Of a stretch of 64,000 nucleotides of DNA, positions 33,590 to 41,631 are shown one piece after another. The notes under the pieces were generated by a model. It had not been told where the DNA came from. It saw only the letters and a list, made by a program, of their open reading frames with translations, and searched no databases. The DNA comes from Paenibacillus mucilaginosus 3016. GTDB taxonomy: Bacteria; Bacillota; Bacilli; Paenibacillales; NBRC-103111. The position numbers and the translations under genes were made by a program. Where the stretch lies: positions 5,226,001-5,290,000 of the forward strand of contig NC_016935.1 of assembly GCF_000250655.1 (NCBI RefSeq), given 5' to 3'. Position 1 is the first letter of the stretch; each line of letters starts with the position of its first letter.

Positions 33590-34783
33590 TTAGTCTTCGA
33601 TGGCTTGGTAGACTGAGGTCCAGAAATCCGTGAACACGCGCGGCCCCCTCGGAGACTCCATCATGCGCTGGGTCAGCAGGATGCCCACGAGATCCTCCTG
33701 CGGATCGGTGTACCCCGAGGTTCCGAAGCCTCCGTCCCAGCCGAACCGGCCGGGCGTCTGCCAGAGCTCGGTGCGGCGAAGGCTGACCGCGCCGCCGAAG
33801 CCCCACCCGCTGTGTCCGCCGAAGAACGGGCGGGCCGTTTCTTTCTGCTCCGCCGTCAGGTGGTCGGCGGTCATCAGCTCGACGGCGGAGCGGGACAGGA
33901 TGCGCTCTCGCCCCAGCCGGCCTCTGCCGAGCAGCATCCGGCAGAAGGCCAGATAATCGTCGGCGGTGGAGACGAGTCCTCCCCCGCCGGAGGCAAAGAC
34001 GGGCGGCTGCGTCCAGGCGCTGTCCTGCGGATCATCGAAGACCCGTAAGCCGCCGGTCTCCGGATCGCGCGCATAGGCTGCGGACAGACGGTCCGCCTGG
34101 GCTGCCGGCACATGAAAGCCCGTGTCCTTCATCCCCAGCGGGTCGAACAGCCGCTCCTTCAGGAACGCTTCGAGCCCTTGGCCTGAAGCCCGGGCAATCA
34201 GCACGCCGAGAATGTCGGAGCCGGTGTGATACAACCAGCCTTCCCCGGGCTGATGAAGCAGCGGCAGCTGCCCGAGGCGCTTCATCCACTCGTCCGACGT
34301 CACCGCGGGCGGCGTCGGAGAGGGCTCCAGGCCCGCTTCAGCGATCGCCTGCTGGATCGGATACGTGCCCGGCGGGGCCATCACCGCGCCGAAACCGAGC
34401 CGGAACGTCAGCAGATCCCGCAGCGTGATCGGCCGGTTGGCTTGGACGGTATCGTCCACCGGGCCGTCCAGCCGGCGCAGCACCCTGCGGTCCGCCAGTT
34501 CGGGCAGCAGGCTGTCCACCGGATCGTCCAGCCGCAGGCGGCACTCCTCCACCAGGATCATCGCCGCTGCGGCGATGACCGGCTTCGTCATCGAAGCGAT
34601 GCGGAAGATCGAGTCCCTGCGGACAGGCACTCCTCCAATGGTCAGGGTGCCCCGTGCCTCCGCATGGACCTCGCCCCTGCGGTAGACGAGCGTGACAATG
34701 CCCGGCACCTCACCGCGCTCGACGTATCCGGCCATAACCGAGTGCATGCGCTCCAGCCGCGTTTGGGACAAGCCGCTGTTCAT
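33590..34783 (-). CDS. Serine hydrolase of the beta-lactamase/esterase (class C) family
   Basis: A 397-residue enzyme of the penicillin-binding-protein fold. The nucleophile motif S-x-x-K is in FRIASMTKPV at about residue 64. The second motif is likely Tyr in EGWLYHTGSDILG, and the C-terminal GHSGWGFGG takes the place of KTG. Such proteins are esterases or peptidases more often than true beta-lactamases. It has no signal peptide. AAAGGGGGGG precedes ATG 34783; an upstream frame to 34939 has no site. It is monocistronic with its own terminator. Confidence 0.88.
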   Translation of the reverse strand: MNSGLSQTRLERMHSVMAGYVERGEVPGIVTLVYRRGEVHAEARGTLTIGGVPVRRDSIFRIASMTKPVIAAAAMILVEECRLRLDDPVDSLLPELADRRVLRRLDGPVDDTVQANRPITLRDLLTFRLGFGAVMAPPGTYPIQQAIAEAGLEPSPTPPAVTSDEWMKRLGQLPLLHQPGEGWLYHTGSDILGVLIARASGQGLEAFLKERLFDPLGMKDTGFHVPAAQADRLSAAYARDPETGGLRVFDDPQDSAWTQPPVFASGGGGLVSTADDYLAFCRMLLGRGRLGRERILSRSAVELMTADHLTAEQKETARPFFGGHSGWGFGGAVSLRRTELWQTPGRFGWDGGFGTSGYTDPQEDLVGILLTQRMMESPRGPRVFTDFWTSVYQAIED

Positions 34784-35107
34784 GGCTGATCCCCCCCTTT
34801 CCTTTTCCACATGATATTTCCTCCTCGCCTCTGTCACACAGGCCGGCCAGCGGCCTTCCTCTATCAGCGTATCACGAACGGGACACCCGGGTTTCTTGTG
34901 GATTGCGGTTCTTCTCCGCTCGACAAGTTGACGACGCATCCTTACGACGGTCTTACAACAGGGCGGCTGCCAAGTAGCGGTATGTATACGATGGAATCTA
35001 TGTGGTCCGGTGTAGTCTGGGTAAGTAGTGCGGTCTAGGTGATCTATGCTGTCTGCGTGGCTATTCGGTGGTGTGGGTAGACCAGGAGTCCGTACATTCT
35101 ATATAGT

Positions 35108-35334
35108 CTATGTGGTCTATGTGGTCTGTGCGCTACATGTGGTCTGTATGATGCATGTGGCCTGTTTGCTTTATGTGGTCTGTGTCCTACATGTGGTCTG
35201 TATGATGCATGTGGCCTGTTTGCTTTATGTGGTTTGTGTCCTACATGTGGCCTGTGTCCTACATGTGGTCTGTGTGCTAAATGTGGTCTTTGTCCTACAT
35301 GTGGTCTGTGCGCTTTATGTGGTCTACTTGGTGT
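35108..35334. repeat. 18-nt tandem repeat array
   Basis: The hexamer ATGTGG recurs at 35119, 35137, 35155, 35173, 35191, 35209, 35227, 35245, 35263, 35281, 35299 and 35317, exactly 18 nt apart. Three units form a 54-nt higher-order repeat: 35137-35190 and 35191-35244 differ at one base. Because 18 is a multiple of three, both strands stay open. The minus strand would encode an Arg-Pro-His-rich hexapeptide repeat, but its GTG start at 35418 has no ribosome site. Confidence 0.9.
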
Positions 35335-35568
35335 CCGGCCTGTAGTCTGGGAATTATCCGTAGACTCCCGCAGGCAGCATATTCGTATGCTGTAATCCTC
35401 AACCTTCCAATACTGCACTACATTTCGGCAATGCCATTCCCCACAACAAATCCGGCTCTCTTGCGTTCCTCCGGTACCACAGGTGTTAGTCTATCAACTT
35501 TGCTGACTAAACTCTCTGTCTCTCCTCGCCGCATCCCGAAGAGCATCCAAGCGTCGGGCGGAGATAGG

Positions 35569-35752
35569 GGAACTCAGATGCGCTATATGCCGCCTGGGGA
35601 GCTATCTTTTGAACATAACGGAACTCAGATGCGCTATAGGGATGGCGGAGGCTGGTTTTCCACCATAAGATGACCATTAACGCATCTGAGTTCCGCTATC
35701 CGCAGAACCCCCTCCAAAAAACCTCCAAGTAAGACATCTGAGTTCCTCTATT
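35569..35752. repeat. Four copies of a GGAACTCAGATGCGCTAT-type interspersed repeat
   Basis: GGAACTCAGATGCGCTATA occurs at 35569-35587 and 35620-35638. Its reverse complement, CGCATCTGAGTTCCGCTAT, is at 35681-35699 and a diverged copy at 35733-35752. The two orientations face each other and could fold into a large hairpin. Confidence 0.85.
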
Positions 35753-35871
35753 CCGACTAACTGAGCAGAGCATGCCGTTAATCTACTTCCTCATCCTTCT
35801 GCTGTCGCCGCCCCACTCCCCAGCCAGCTCACCGTGCTTCGGCCCGATGCTTCACAACACATCCCACGGTC

Positions 35872-36204
35872 TTAACCGACCGACTGCCCCGGATTCTTCT
35901 CCGTTTCACGCTTCAGCTGCTCCCGCAGAGACTCCGTAGCCTGCTCCAGCGCCTCGATGAAGTGCTCCGCCGCCGCATCTCCGAACAGCTCCACCTGCAC
36001 GATATCCGGCGAGTGGATCAGATAGGATACCTTGTCGGCATCTTTGTCCACCTGCACCCAGGCCGACGCTCCGCGGCCTCGCAGGGTCACCACCGTATGG
36101 CGGCCGGTCCTGGATTCCTCTCCATGCGGTAGGCGTGTCTCAGCCTCCACCTCCCACAGGGCGCTGCCGCTGTCGAATCCTTTTTCCTTCATATCCGCAT
36201 CCAC
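35872..36204 (-). CDS. Hypothetical protein
   Basis: A 110-residue soluble protein. It is predicted to have a beta-rich centre (HTVVTLRGRGASAWVQVDKD, VSYLIHSPDIVQVELFG) and a C-terminal helix ALEQATESLREQLKRE. It starts at GTG 36204 with AAGGA close upstream, or at ATG 36192 with AAGGGTGG 8 nt upstream. Codon use resembles its neighbours. I do not recognise the family and no operon partner is present. Confidence 0.65.
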   Translation of the reverse strand: MDADMKEKGFDSGSALWEVEAETRLPHGEESRTGRHTVVTLRGRGASAWVQVDKDADKVSYLIHSPDIVQVELFGDAAAEHFIEALEQATESLREQLKRETEKNPGQSVG

Positions 36205-36367
36205 CCTTATCCTTTATATCTATGTATCTCTATCTGTATTTGCATAAAAGACGCCTAATTCTAGTATAAGAGCACTCCTTTCGTTCCGGCTTTCCGTTAT
36301 TTACGAAAAAAGATACCGTTTCTTATGCTCCCTTCCCAGCAGCCTCCATCAGCAATCGTAGAAAACG

Positions 36368-36410
36368 AAAAAAAGGAACATCAAGGGTACCTTCCCTTTG
36401 ATGATCCTTT
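36368..36410 (-). terminator. Intrinsic terminator downstream of the deacetylase region
   Basis: On the minus strand GGATCATCAAAGGG, a 6-nt loop, CCCTTGATGTTCC and seven T. It lies 325 nt after the deacetylase stop. The interval 36411-36734 contains only frames of 28 and 36 codons without ribosome sites, so I call no gene there. Confidence 0.75.
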
Positions 36411-36734
36411 TACTGAAACCGTCTCGCATTCATTAGTAAGAACGACTACTCCGCCACGCCGAGCCATAGATTCTCGAACAAGCAAGCTGAAGAACCCCGA
36501 TTGAACTATAGAAACAAACGTTCCGTTCAATGGCCTGATGAGTTTCTATGTATTTGGCAGATGGAGCATTGCAAATGTTATGCTGAACAGCCATACAGCT
36601 TCTCTATGCGTATCCTTCCTGCTGTAGAGCCCGGCGTCTATTTTTAGCGTATCCATGGTGCTCTAAAGGGATTAGGCCTCTGTGCTGCCATCGAATGCAG
36701 CCCCGCTTCCCTTCACCTCACCTCACCTGAACGT

Positions 36735-37376
36735 TCAGCGGCTCCGTTCTCCCGCTTCAGCCTGCGACGCCAGAAGCTCGCTGACTGTGACCAGCTCATA
36801 CCCCTGCGCGGACAGCTCCGCCGCCAGGATCCGGACGGCCTCCACCGTCTGCTCCCGGGCACCGTATCCGTCATGGAAGATCAGAATGCTTCCGCTGCGG
36901 ACCGTGCTCCGGGTTGCCTGCAGGATATGCTCCACACCCGGCTGGCGCCAGTCCTCTGCACCCATGTTCACCGCTCCGATGACCGCGTATCCCCTCTCCT
37001 TCGTCAGAGAGGCGGCGGTCTCATCGAAATCCAGGTAAGGCGGCCGGAAAGTCGCCGGATTTCGGCCGGTCAGCGCCTCGATGCGCTCCTCCGTCCGCAC
37101 AAGCTCCAGCCGGCACTCTTCTGCGCCAAGCTTCGAGAGATACGGATGCGTGTAGGTATGATTGCCGAGCTCATGCCCCTCCTCCACGCACCGACGGGCC
37201 ATCTCTTCATACCGTTCGAGATGCTCGCCGATCACGTAGAAGGTCGCTTTTCCCCCGGATTCCCGGAAGATCTCCAGGAGCTGCGGCGTATAGACCGGAT
37301 GCGGCCCGTCGTCGAAAGTGAAGGCGACGGCCCTCCGGTTCGTGTTCACTTCATGGATCAGCATGGAATGCGGCAC
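36735..37376 (-). CDS. Polysaccharide deacetylase (NodB domain)
   Basis: A 213-residue carbohydrate esterase family 4 enzyme that removes N- or O-acetyl groups from sugars such as peptidoglycan or chitin/xylan. Motif 1 TFDDGPHP carries the catalytic base and metal Asp, motif 2 is HELGNHTYTHP with the metal His pair, motif 3 is FRPPYLDFD, and motif 5 is ILIFHDG. It has no signal peptide, unlike many family members. The start is GTG 37376 with AAGGAGAGG 7 nt upstream. It is monocistronic. Confidence 0.92.
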   Translation of the reverse strand: MPHSMLIHEVNTNRRAVAFTFDDGPHPVYTPQLLEIFRESGGKATFYVIGEHLERYEEMARRCVEEGHELGNHTYTHPYLSKLGAEECRLELVRTEERIEALTGRNPATFRPPYLDFDETAASLTKERGYAVIGAVNMGAEDWRQPGVEHILQATRSTVRSGSILIFHDGYGAREQTVEAVRILAAELSAQGYELVTVSELLASQAEAGERSR

Positions 37377-37494
37377 GGTTGATCCTCTCCTTCACGTACT
37401 TTCATGACACTTGCACCTGCATGAATTCCAGGGTCAGGCATCGGGATCAAGGTTCTGCACCTCTATCATTCCGCTTGCCCCCTGTCCTGCCATC

Positions 37495-38391
37495 TTATCC
37501 CTTCACGGAGCCGGCGGCAATGCCTTCCACGATCCGGTTGCTCAGAACGAAGAAGATGAGCAGGATCGGCAGAATGCTGATCATCAGGGTCGCCCCGATC
37601 GCTCCCCAATCGGTCGTATACTGGCCGACGAAGTTCTGGACCCCGACGGTGAGCGTCTTGAGTTCATCGGTCGAGATGAACGTATTCACGAAGATGAACT
37701 CGTTCCAGTTGTAGATCATGTTAATGATCGCTGCGGTAACGATTACGGAAGCGGTCATCGGCAGGATGACGCTGAAGAACAGGCGGTTGATCGAGCAGCC
37801 GTCCATGACCGCCGCCTCCTCCACCTCATGCGGCAGCGACTGGTAGAACCCGAGCAGAATCATGATCGTGATCGGCAGATTGAAGGCCGTATAAGACAGG
37901 ACGATGCTCGCAGGGGAATCGGTCAGCGACAGCTTCTGGAACATGCTGAACAGCGGGATGAGGGTCGAATGGACCGGGATCATGAGGCCCACCATGAACA
38001 CCCCGAGCACAAGCGGACTCAGCTTCCAGCGCATACGGGTAATCGCGAAGGTGACGAAGCTGGCGAGCAGGATCGTGAGCAGGACGGACAGCACCGTCAT
38101 CCATACGCTGTTGATGAAGTACCGGGAGATATTCCCCTGGTTCCAGACATTGGCGTAATTCTCCCATCTCAGCTCAGCCGGGAGGGCCAGCGGGGGAAGG
38201 TTGAACACTTCCTGATTATTCTTCAGCGAGAAAAAGAGCAGCCAGACCAGCGGAAGAAGCTGGATGACGGCGGCGGCGGCCAGAACCGCATACAAGAGAC
38301 CATACCCGGCCCTGGTGCCGAGCGAACGGGATGCCATGGCCCTGCTCTGCGGCCGGATGACCCGCGGACGGCGGTCGGTAGCGAGACTCAT
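37495..38391 (-). CDS. Sugar ABC transporter permease, MalG/AraQ type
   Basis: A 298-residue permease of the carbohydrate-uptake-1 class with six helices. EVEEAAVMDGCSINRLFFSVILP is the coupling motif and the C-terminus ends GIAAGSVKG as in AraQ-like proteins. GGAGGAG precedes ATG. It is the last gene of a binding protein/permease/permease unit. With the xylanase and YesMN system upstream it probably takes up xylo-oligosaccharides, which is inference. Confidence 0.93.
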   Translation of the reverse strand: MSLATDRRPRVIRPQSRAMASRSLGTRAGYGLLYAVLAAAAVIQLLPLVWLLFFSLKNNQEVFNLPPLALPAELRWENYANVWNQGNISRYFINSVWMTVLSVLLTILLASFVTFAITRMRWKLSPLVLGVFMVGLMIPVHSTLIPLFSMFQKLSLTDSPASIVLSYTAFNLPITIMILLGFYQSLPHEVEEAAVMDGCSINRLFFSVILPMTASVIVTAAIINMIYNWNEFIFVNTFISTDELKTLTVGVQNFVGQYTTDWGAIGATLMISILPILLIFFVLSNRIVEGIAAGSVKG

Positions 38392-38410
38392 ATCGGAGCT
38401 CCTCCCCCTT

Positions 38411-39292
38411 TCACGAATATTCGATCGTATCTTTGGTGGCGGTCAGCCTGCGGATGCCCCAGGTCATGACCAGGCACACGATCAGCAGGAAAAAGCCGAT
38501 GGCGCTGGCGTATCCGAAATCGAAGCTGCGGAACGCTTTGGAGTACATGTAGGAGGCCATCACCTCGGAAGCGCCGTTCGGCCCCCCGTCCGTCATGACA
38601 TAGATCAGGTCAAAATACTTCAGCGATCCGACGACCGCGAGTACGACCGTTACCTTGATCACTTCGGCAGCAAGCGGCAGCTTGATCCGCAGGGCGATCT
38701 GCAGGGAGTTCGCGCCGTCGATGCGTGCCGCCTCAATCAGGGAAGACGGAATGTTCTTCAGGGCGGCATAGTAGATCAGGATGTAGAAGCCGGCGTATTG
38801 CCACAGGATCGGCACGAACAGCGCGGTGAGCACAATGTCCGGGTCGGCCAGCCAGTCCGGTGTCTCCTCCACCCCGAGCGCCTCGAGGAAGCTGTTGAGG
38901 ATTCCGCTCGAGGGATGATAAATCTTGAGCCACAGCTGGGCGATCGCGACGGAGGACAGGAGCATCGGGATCAGGTAGATTTTGCGGAGCAGGTTCGCCC
39001 CCTTGATCTGCCCGGACAGCACCAGCGCAATCAGCATATAGACGCTCAGGCTCAGGGTCGAGAGCACGGCAAACAGGAACGAATGCAGCATGCTGTTCCC
39101 GAATGCGGCATCCTGAAGCAGGGTCTTGTAATTCTCCAGGCCGATGAAGGTCATCGGGCTGACACCGTCCCACTGCATGAGACCGTAATAGCCGGTCAGG
39201 ATAATCGGCACATAGATGATGCCGAGAATCAACAGCAGGGAAGGCAGTACGTATAAGGCAATCATTTTGGGGTTGGACATCACTTTGTGCAT
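38411..39292 (-). CDS. Sugar ABC transporter permease, MalF/AraP type
   Basis: A 293-residue permease. The first helix is MIALYVLPSLLLILGIIYVP, the coupling motif is SLIEAARIDGANSLQIALRIKLP, and DLIYVMTDGGPNGASEVMASYMY is typical of MalF/UgpA/AraP proteins. AGGAGG lies 9 nt before ATG. It follows the binding-protein gene after a 101-nt gap holding a terminator-like hairpin, and precedes the second permease by 19 nt. Confidence 0.93.
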   Translation of the reverse strand: MHKVMSNPKMIALYVLPSLLLILGIIYVPIILTGYYGLMQWDGVSPMTFIGLENYKTLLQDAAFGNSMLHSFLFAVLSTLSLSVYMLIALVLSGQIKGANLLRKIYLIPMLLSSVAIAQLWLKIYHPSSGILNSFLEALGVEETPDWLADPDIVLTALFVPILWQYAGFYILIYYAALKNIPSSLIEAARIDGANSLQIALRIKLPLAAEVIKVTVVLAVVGSLKYFDLIYVMTDGGPNGASEVMASYMYSKAFRSFDFGYASAIGFFLLIVCLVMTWGIRRLTATKDTIEYS

Positions 39293-39335
39293 CGTAAGTT
39301 ACCTCCTTAAGACGGCAGATGATCTGGGAGCCGAA

Positions 39336-39370
39336 GAAGAAAAGGACCTGCCCTGCAGCCCGGCAAGTCC
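39336..39370 (-). terminator. Partial terminator between binding protein and permease genes
   Basis: On the minus strand GGACTTGCC and GGGCAGGTCC pair and are followed by TTTTCTTC. Its position inside a transporter operon suggests it raises binding-protein mRNA over permease mRNA, as is common for such operons. Confidence 0.6.
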
Positions 39371-39393
39371 TCTCCCGCACCGCCGGGGGCCGT

Positions 39394-40725
39394 TTATTTG
39401 CCCGCCTTGAGTGCCTCCTCCTGCTTCTTCGCGAATTCTTCAGGCGTGAGCGCCTTGCCGGCAAGCGCCTGCACGAGGTTGTGGTGCTCTTCGGATGCTC
39501 CCGGCTTCATCTGAACGTCCACATACAGCGTTACTTTATCCGCTTTATTCAGCTCGCTCAGCAGCTCCGTGAACATAGGCGGAAGCTGGACGGCCGCCGT
39601 ATCGACCTTCGTCGCGGGAATGATGCCGGCTTTCGTGACCGAGTTCTCGCCCCACTTCTGGACGAAGTAGCTGACGAACTTCTTCGCTTCCTCCTTCACC
39701 TTCGATTTCTCGGAGACGAAGAGTCCGACACCCGGGCCGCCTACCCAGTTATTGACCGTTCCCTTGCCCCCTTCGACGGTAGGGAATTTGAAGAAGCCGA
39801 TCTTATCCTTGAACGCCTGCGGCACATCCGGATTCGTGGTATAGTTCGGCACCTCCCACGTTCCCATCGCGTACATGGCGGCCTTCTCGTTCATGAACTC
39901 CGACTTCGCTTCATCGTTCGACAGCCCGTTGAAGCCCTTCTGGAAGGCCTTCAGGTCCACGAGCTCCTGCATCGTCCTGCCGGCCTGAATCAGTCCCGGA
40001 TCGGTGAACGTGCCCGAGGCGATCGATTTGTCCAGCAGCCCCGCGCCTCCGATACGCTCTGCGAGGTACATGTACCAGAACGAAGAGGTCCAGGCGTCTT
40101 TGCCGCCGAGCGCCACCGGAGTGACGCCGTTGTCCGTCAAAGTCTTGATCACCGTCTTGAGCTCTTCCAGCGTTGCCGGCGGCGTCAGGTTGTATTTTTT
40201 GAAAATCTCCTTGTTGTAGTACACCGGCACGATGTTCAGCTCCACTGGAAGCGCATACGTTTTGCCGTCAATGGCATAGGCCTCCGTCGTCCCGCTCACG
40301 AACTTGCCGTTCAGGTCGCCCTTCAGCAGATCGTCGAGCGGGGTGAACATGTTCCCTTTGATGTACGGCTCGAGGAAGCCGGCCGCCCAGGTGAAGCCCA
40401 CATCGGGCAGGTTGTTGGAGGCCGAGAGCACCTTGAGCTTGTTCTTGTACTGCTCGTTCTCGAGCACTTCCGTCTGGATCGTCACCTTCGGGTTGGCCGC
40501 CTGATAATCGTCGATGATCTGCTTTACGAGCTTGTTCTGGGCGGAATTGCTCCCATCCGGCCACAGGTGCATCATCTTCAGCGTCACTTTCTCCCCGCCG
40601 GCCGTTCCTGCGGTTCCCCCGCTGTTGCTGCCGGCTCCTTCAGTGCCGCCTCCTCCTCCGCATCCTGCGAGCAGGGTTCCCAGCATCGCCGTCGTCAACG
40701 CAGCCGCATATACCTGTTTCTTCAT
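39394..40725 (-). CDS. Sugar-binding lipoprotein of an ABC importer
   Basis: A 443-residue family-1 extracellular binding protein. The signal MKKQVYAAALTTAMLGTLLAGC ends at a lipobox Cys and is followed by a Gly/Ser/Thr-rich linker. Body motifs include YALPVELNIVPVYYNKEIFK and MYAMGTWEVPNY, typical of the UgpB/MalE-like group. GGGGG sequence precedes ATG by 9 nt. It is the first gene of the importer unit. Together with the two-component system behind it, it is likely induced by xylan fragments. Confidence 0.93.
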   Translation of the reverse strand: MKKQVYAAALTTAMLGTLLAGCGGGGGTEGAGSNSGGTAGTAGGEKVTLKMMHLWPDGSNSAQNKLVKQIIDDYQAANPKVTIQTEVLENEQYKNKLKVLSASNNLPDVGFTWAAGFLEPYIKGNMFTPLDDLLKGDLNGKFVSGTTEAYAIDGKTYALPVELNIVPVYYNKEIFKKYNLTPPATLEELKTVIKTLTDNGVTPVALGGKDAWTSSFWYMYLAERIGGAGLLDKSIASGTFTDPGLIQAGRTMQELVDLKAFQKGFNGLSNDEAKSEFMNEKAAMYAMGTWEVPNYTTNPDVPQAFKDKIGFFKFPTVEGGKGTVNNWVGGPGVGLFVSEKSKVKEEAKKFVSYFVQKWGENSVTKAGIIPATKVDTAAVQLPPMFTELLSELNKADKVTLYVDVQMKPGASEEHHNLVQALAGKALTPEEFAKKQEEALKAGK

Positions 40726-40760
40726 CGTCTTATTCCCCCCGGATGATGGATCGTTGGATA

Positions 40761-40774
40761 TGTAAGCACTTTCC
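40761..40774 (-). promoter_or_regulatory. cre-like box upstream of the sugar importer
   Basis: TGTAAGCACTTTCC on the plus strand lies 36 nt before the binding-protein start. It shares 11 of 14 positions with the box at the xylanase promoter (43494-43507). A common regulator such as CcpA or the adjacent YesN-type regulator is possible. Confidence 0.4.
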
Positions 40775-40848
40775 TTACTGCTTTTTCAGTGTAGCACCCC
40801 TGCTGCGCTTCCGTAAGGACGCTCCGATTGGGTAATCTTCCACTTTTT

Positions 40849-41631
40849 TTAGGTCTCGCTCCGGTACGCCCCCGGACTGGTCCCTTCATACTCCTTGAAG
40901 ATTTTGCTGAAATACTTGGCGGACTGGTATCCGGCCCGCTCGGCGATCTCGGCGATCGGCAGCCGCGTCTGCAGCAGCATCTCCTTGGCCTTCTGCAGTC
41001 TCCGCCGGGTGACATACTCGCTGAAGGTCATACCCATCTGTTCCTTGAAAAGTACGCTGAAATAGCTCGCGTTGAGATGAATCTGTTCCGCCACCTCCCG
41101 CAGGGTGAACGGAAGATGCAGATGTTCGTCCATGTAGCGCAGCGCTTCCTCCACCGGTTCGCTGACCGCCAACTGGTGAACAGCGGCCGTGAGCAGCTGA
41201 GGATCGGCGACCTTCTCGATCAGGCCGAGACGGCTGCGCTGCTCTTCCGTCTCGAGCGCCCGCTCCACCGCATCCAGCAGCTTCTCCCGGGAGACCGGCT
41301 TCAGCAGATAGCGGGTTACGCCAAGCTCTATGGCCTTCTGCGCATATTCGAATTCCGCATAGCCGGAGATCAGAATGACGGCCGGCTGGTTCGGCCAGGA
41401 GACCCTTTCCCCGCTGCCGGCCAGCTGTAGGCCGCTGATCTCCGGCATCCGGATATCCGAGAGGAGCAGATGCACCGGCTCGCTCTCCAATATGCGCAGC
41501 GCTTCGTAGCCGTTGTCCGCGGTCCGGATCCGGTGCCTGCCCGCGCTCCAGGCCTCCAGCATTTTGGCCAACCCCTGCCTCGAACGCGGTTCGTCATCCA
41601 CAATCAGGATGCGTTTCGATGGAATCATCAT
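40849..41631 (-). CDS. YesN-type response regulator with AraC output domain
   Basis: A 260-residue regulator. The receiver has acidic DDEPR, phospho-Asp in LLLSDIRMPEISG and Lys in YLLKPVSREK. The C-terminal AraC domain carries two helix-turn-helix motifs, LREVAEQIHLNASYFSVLFKE and IAEIAERAGYQSAKYFSKIFKE. The ATG overlaps the kinase stop as ATGA. It should activate the neighbouring importer and possibly the xylanase. Confidence 0.93.
   Translation of the reverse strand: MMIPSKRILIVDDEPRSRQGLAKMLEAWSAGRHRIRTADNGYEALRILESEPVHLLLSDIRMPEISGLQLAGSGERVSWPNQPAVILISGYAEFEYAQKAIELGVTRYLLKPVSREKLLDAVERALETEEQRSRLGLIEKVADPQLLTAAVHQLAVSEPVEEALRYMDEHLHLPFTLREVAEQIHLNASYFSVLFKEQMGMTFSEYVTRRRLQKAKEMLLQTRLPIAEIAERAGYQSAKYFSKIFKEYEGTSPGAYRSET

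Larger units (their letters stand above)
34784..35871. other. Gene-poor, repeat-rich interval
   Basis: No supportable gene lies in these 1.1 kb. It contains the 18-nt tandem array (35108-35334), degenerate GTGGTCT-like repeats leading into it from about 34980, and four copies of a short interspersed repeat (35569-35752). Open frames exist on both strands across the array but lack ribosome sites. Confidence 0.7.

Noticed and set aside
35108..35334. CRISPR array
   Set aside because: The units are contiguous and similar throughout; there are no unique spacers and no cas genes nearby.
35044..35418. Histidine-rich repeat protein on the minus strand, or its hydrophobic counterpart on the plus strand
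   Set aside because: Both frames arise from the 18-nt repeat. Neither has a ribosome site and the non-repeat ends look random. Kept as a repeat, not a gene.
36411..36734. Short minus-strand frames of 36 and 28 codons before the terminator at 36368
   Set aside because: No ribosome sites and no recognisable family; the terminator more simply belongs to the deacetylase transcript.
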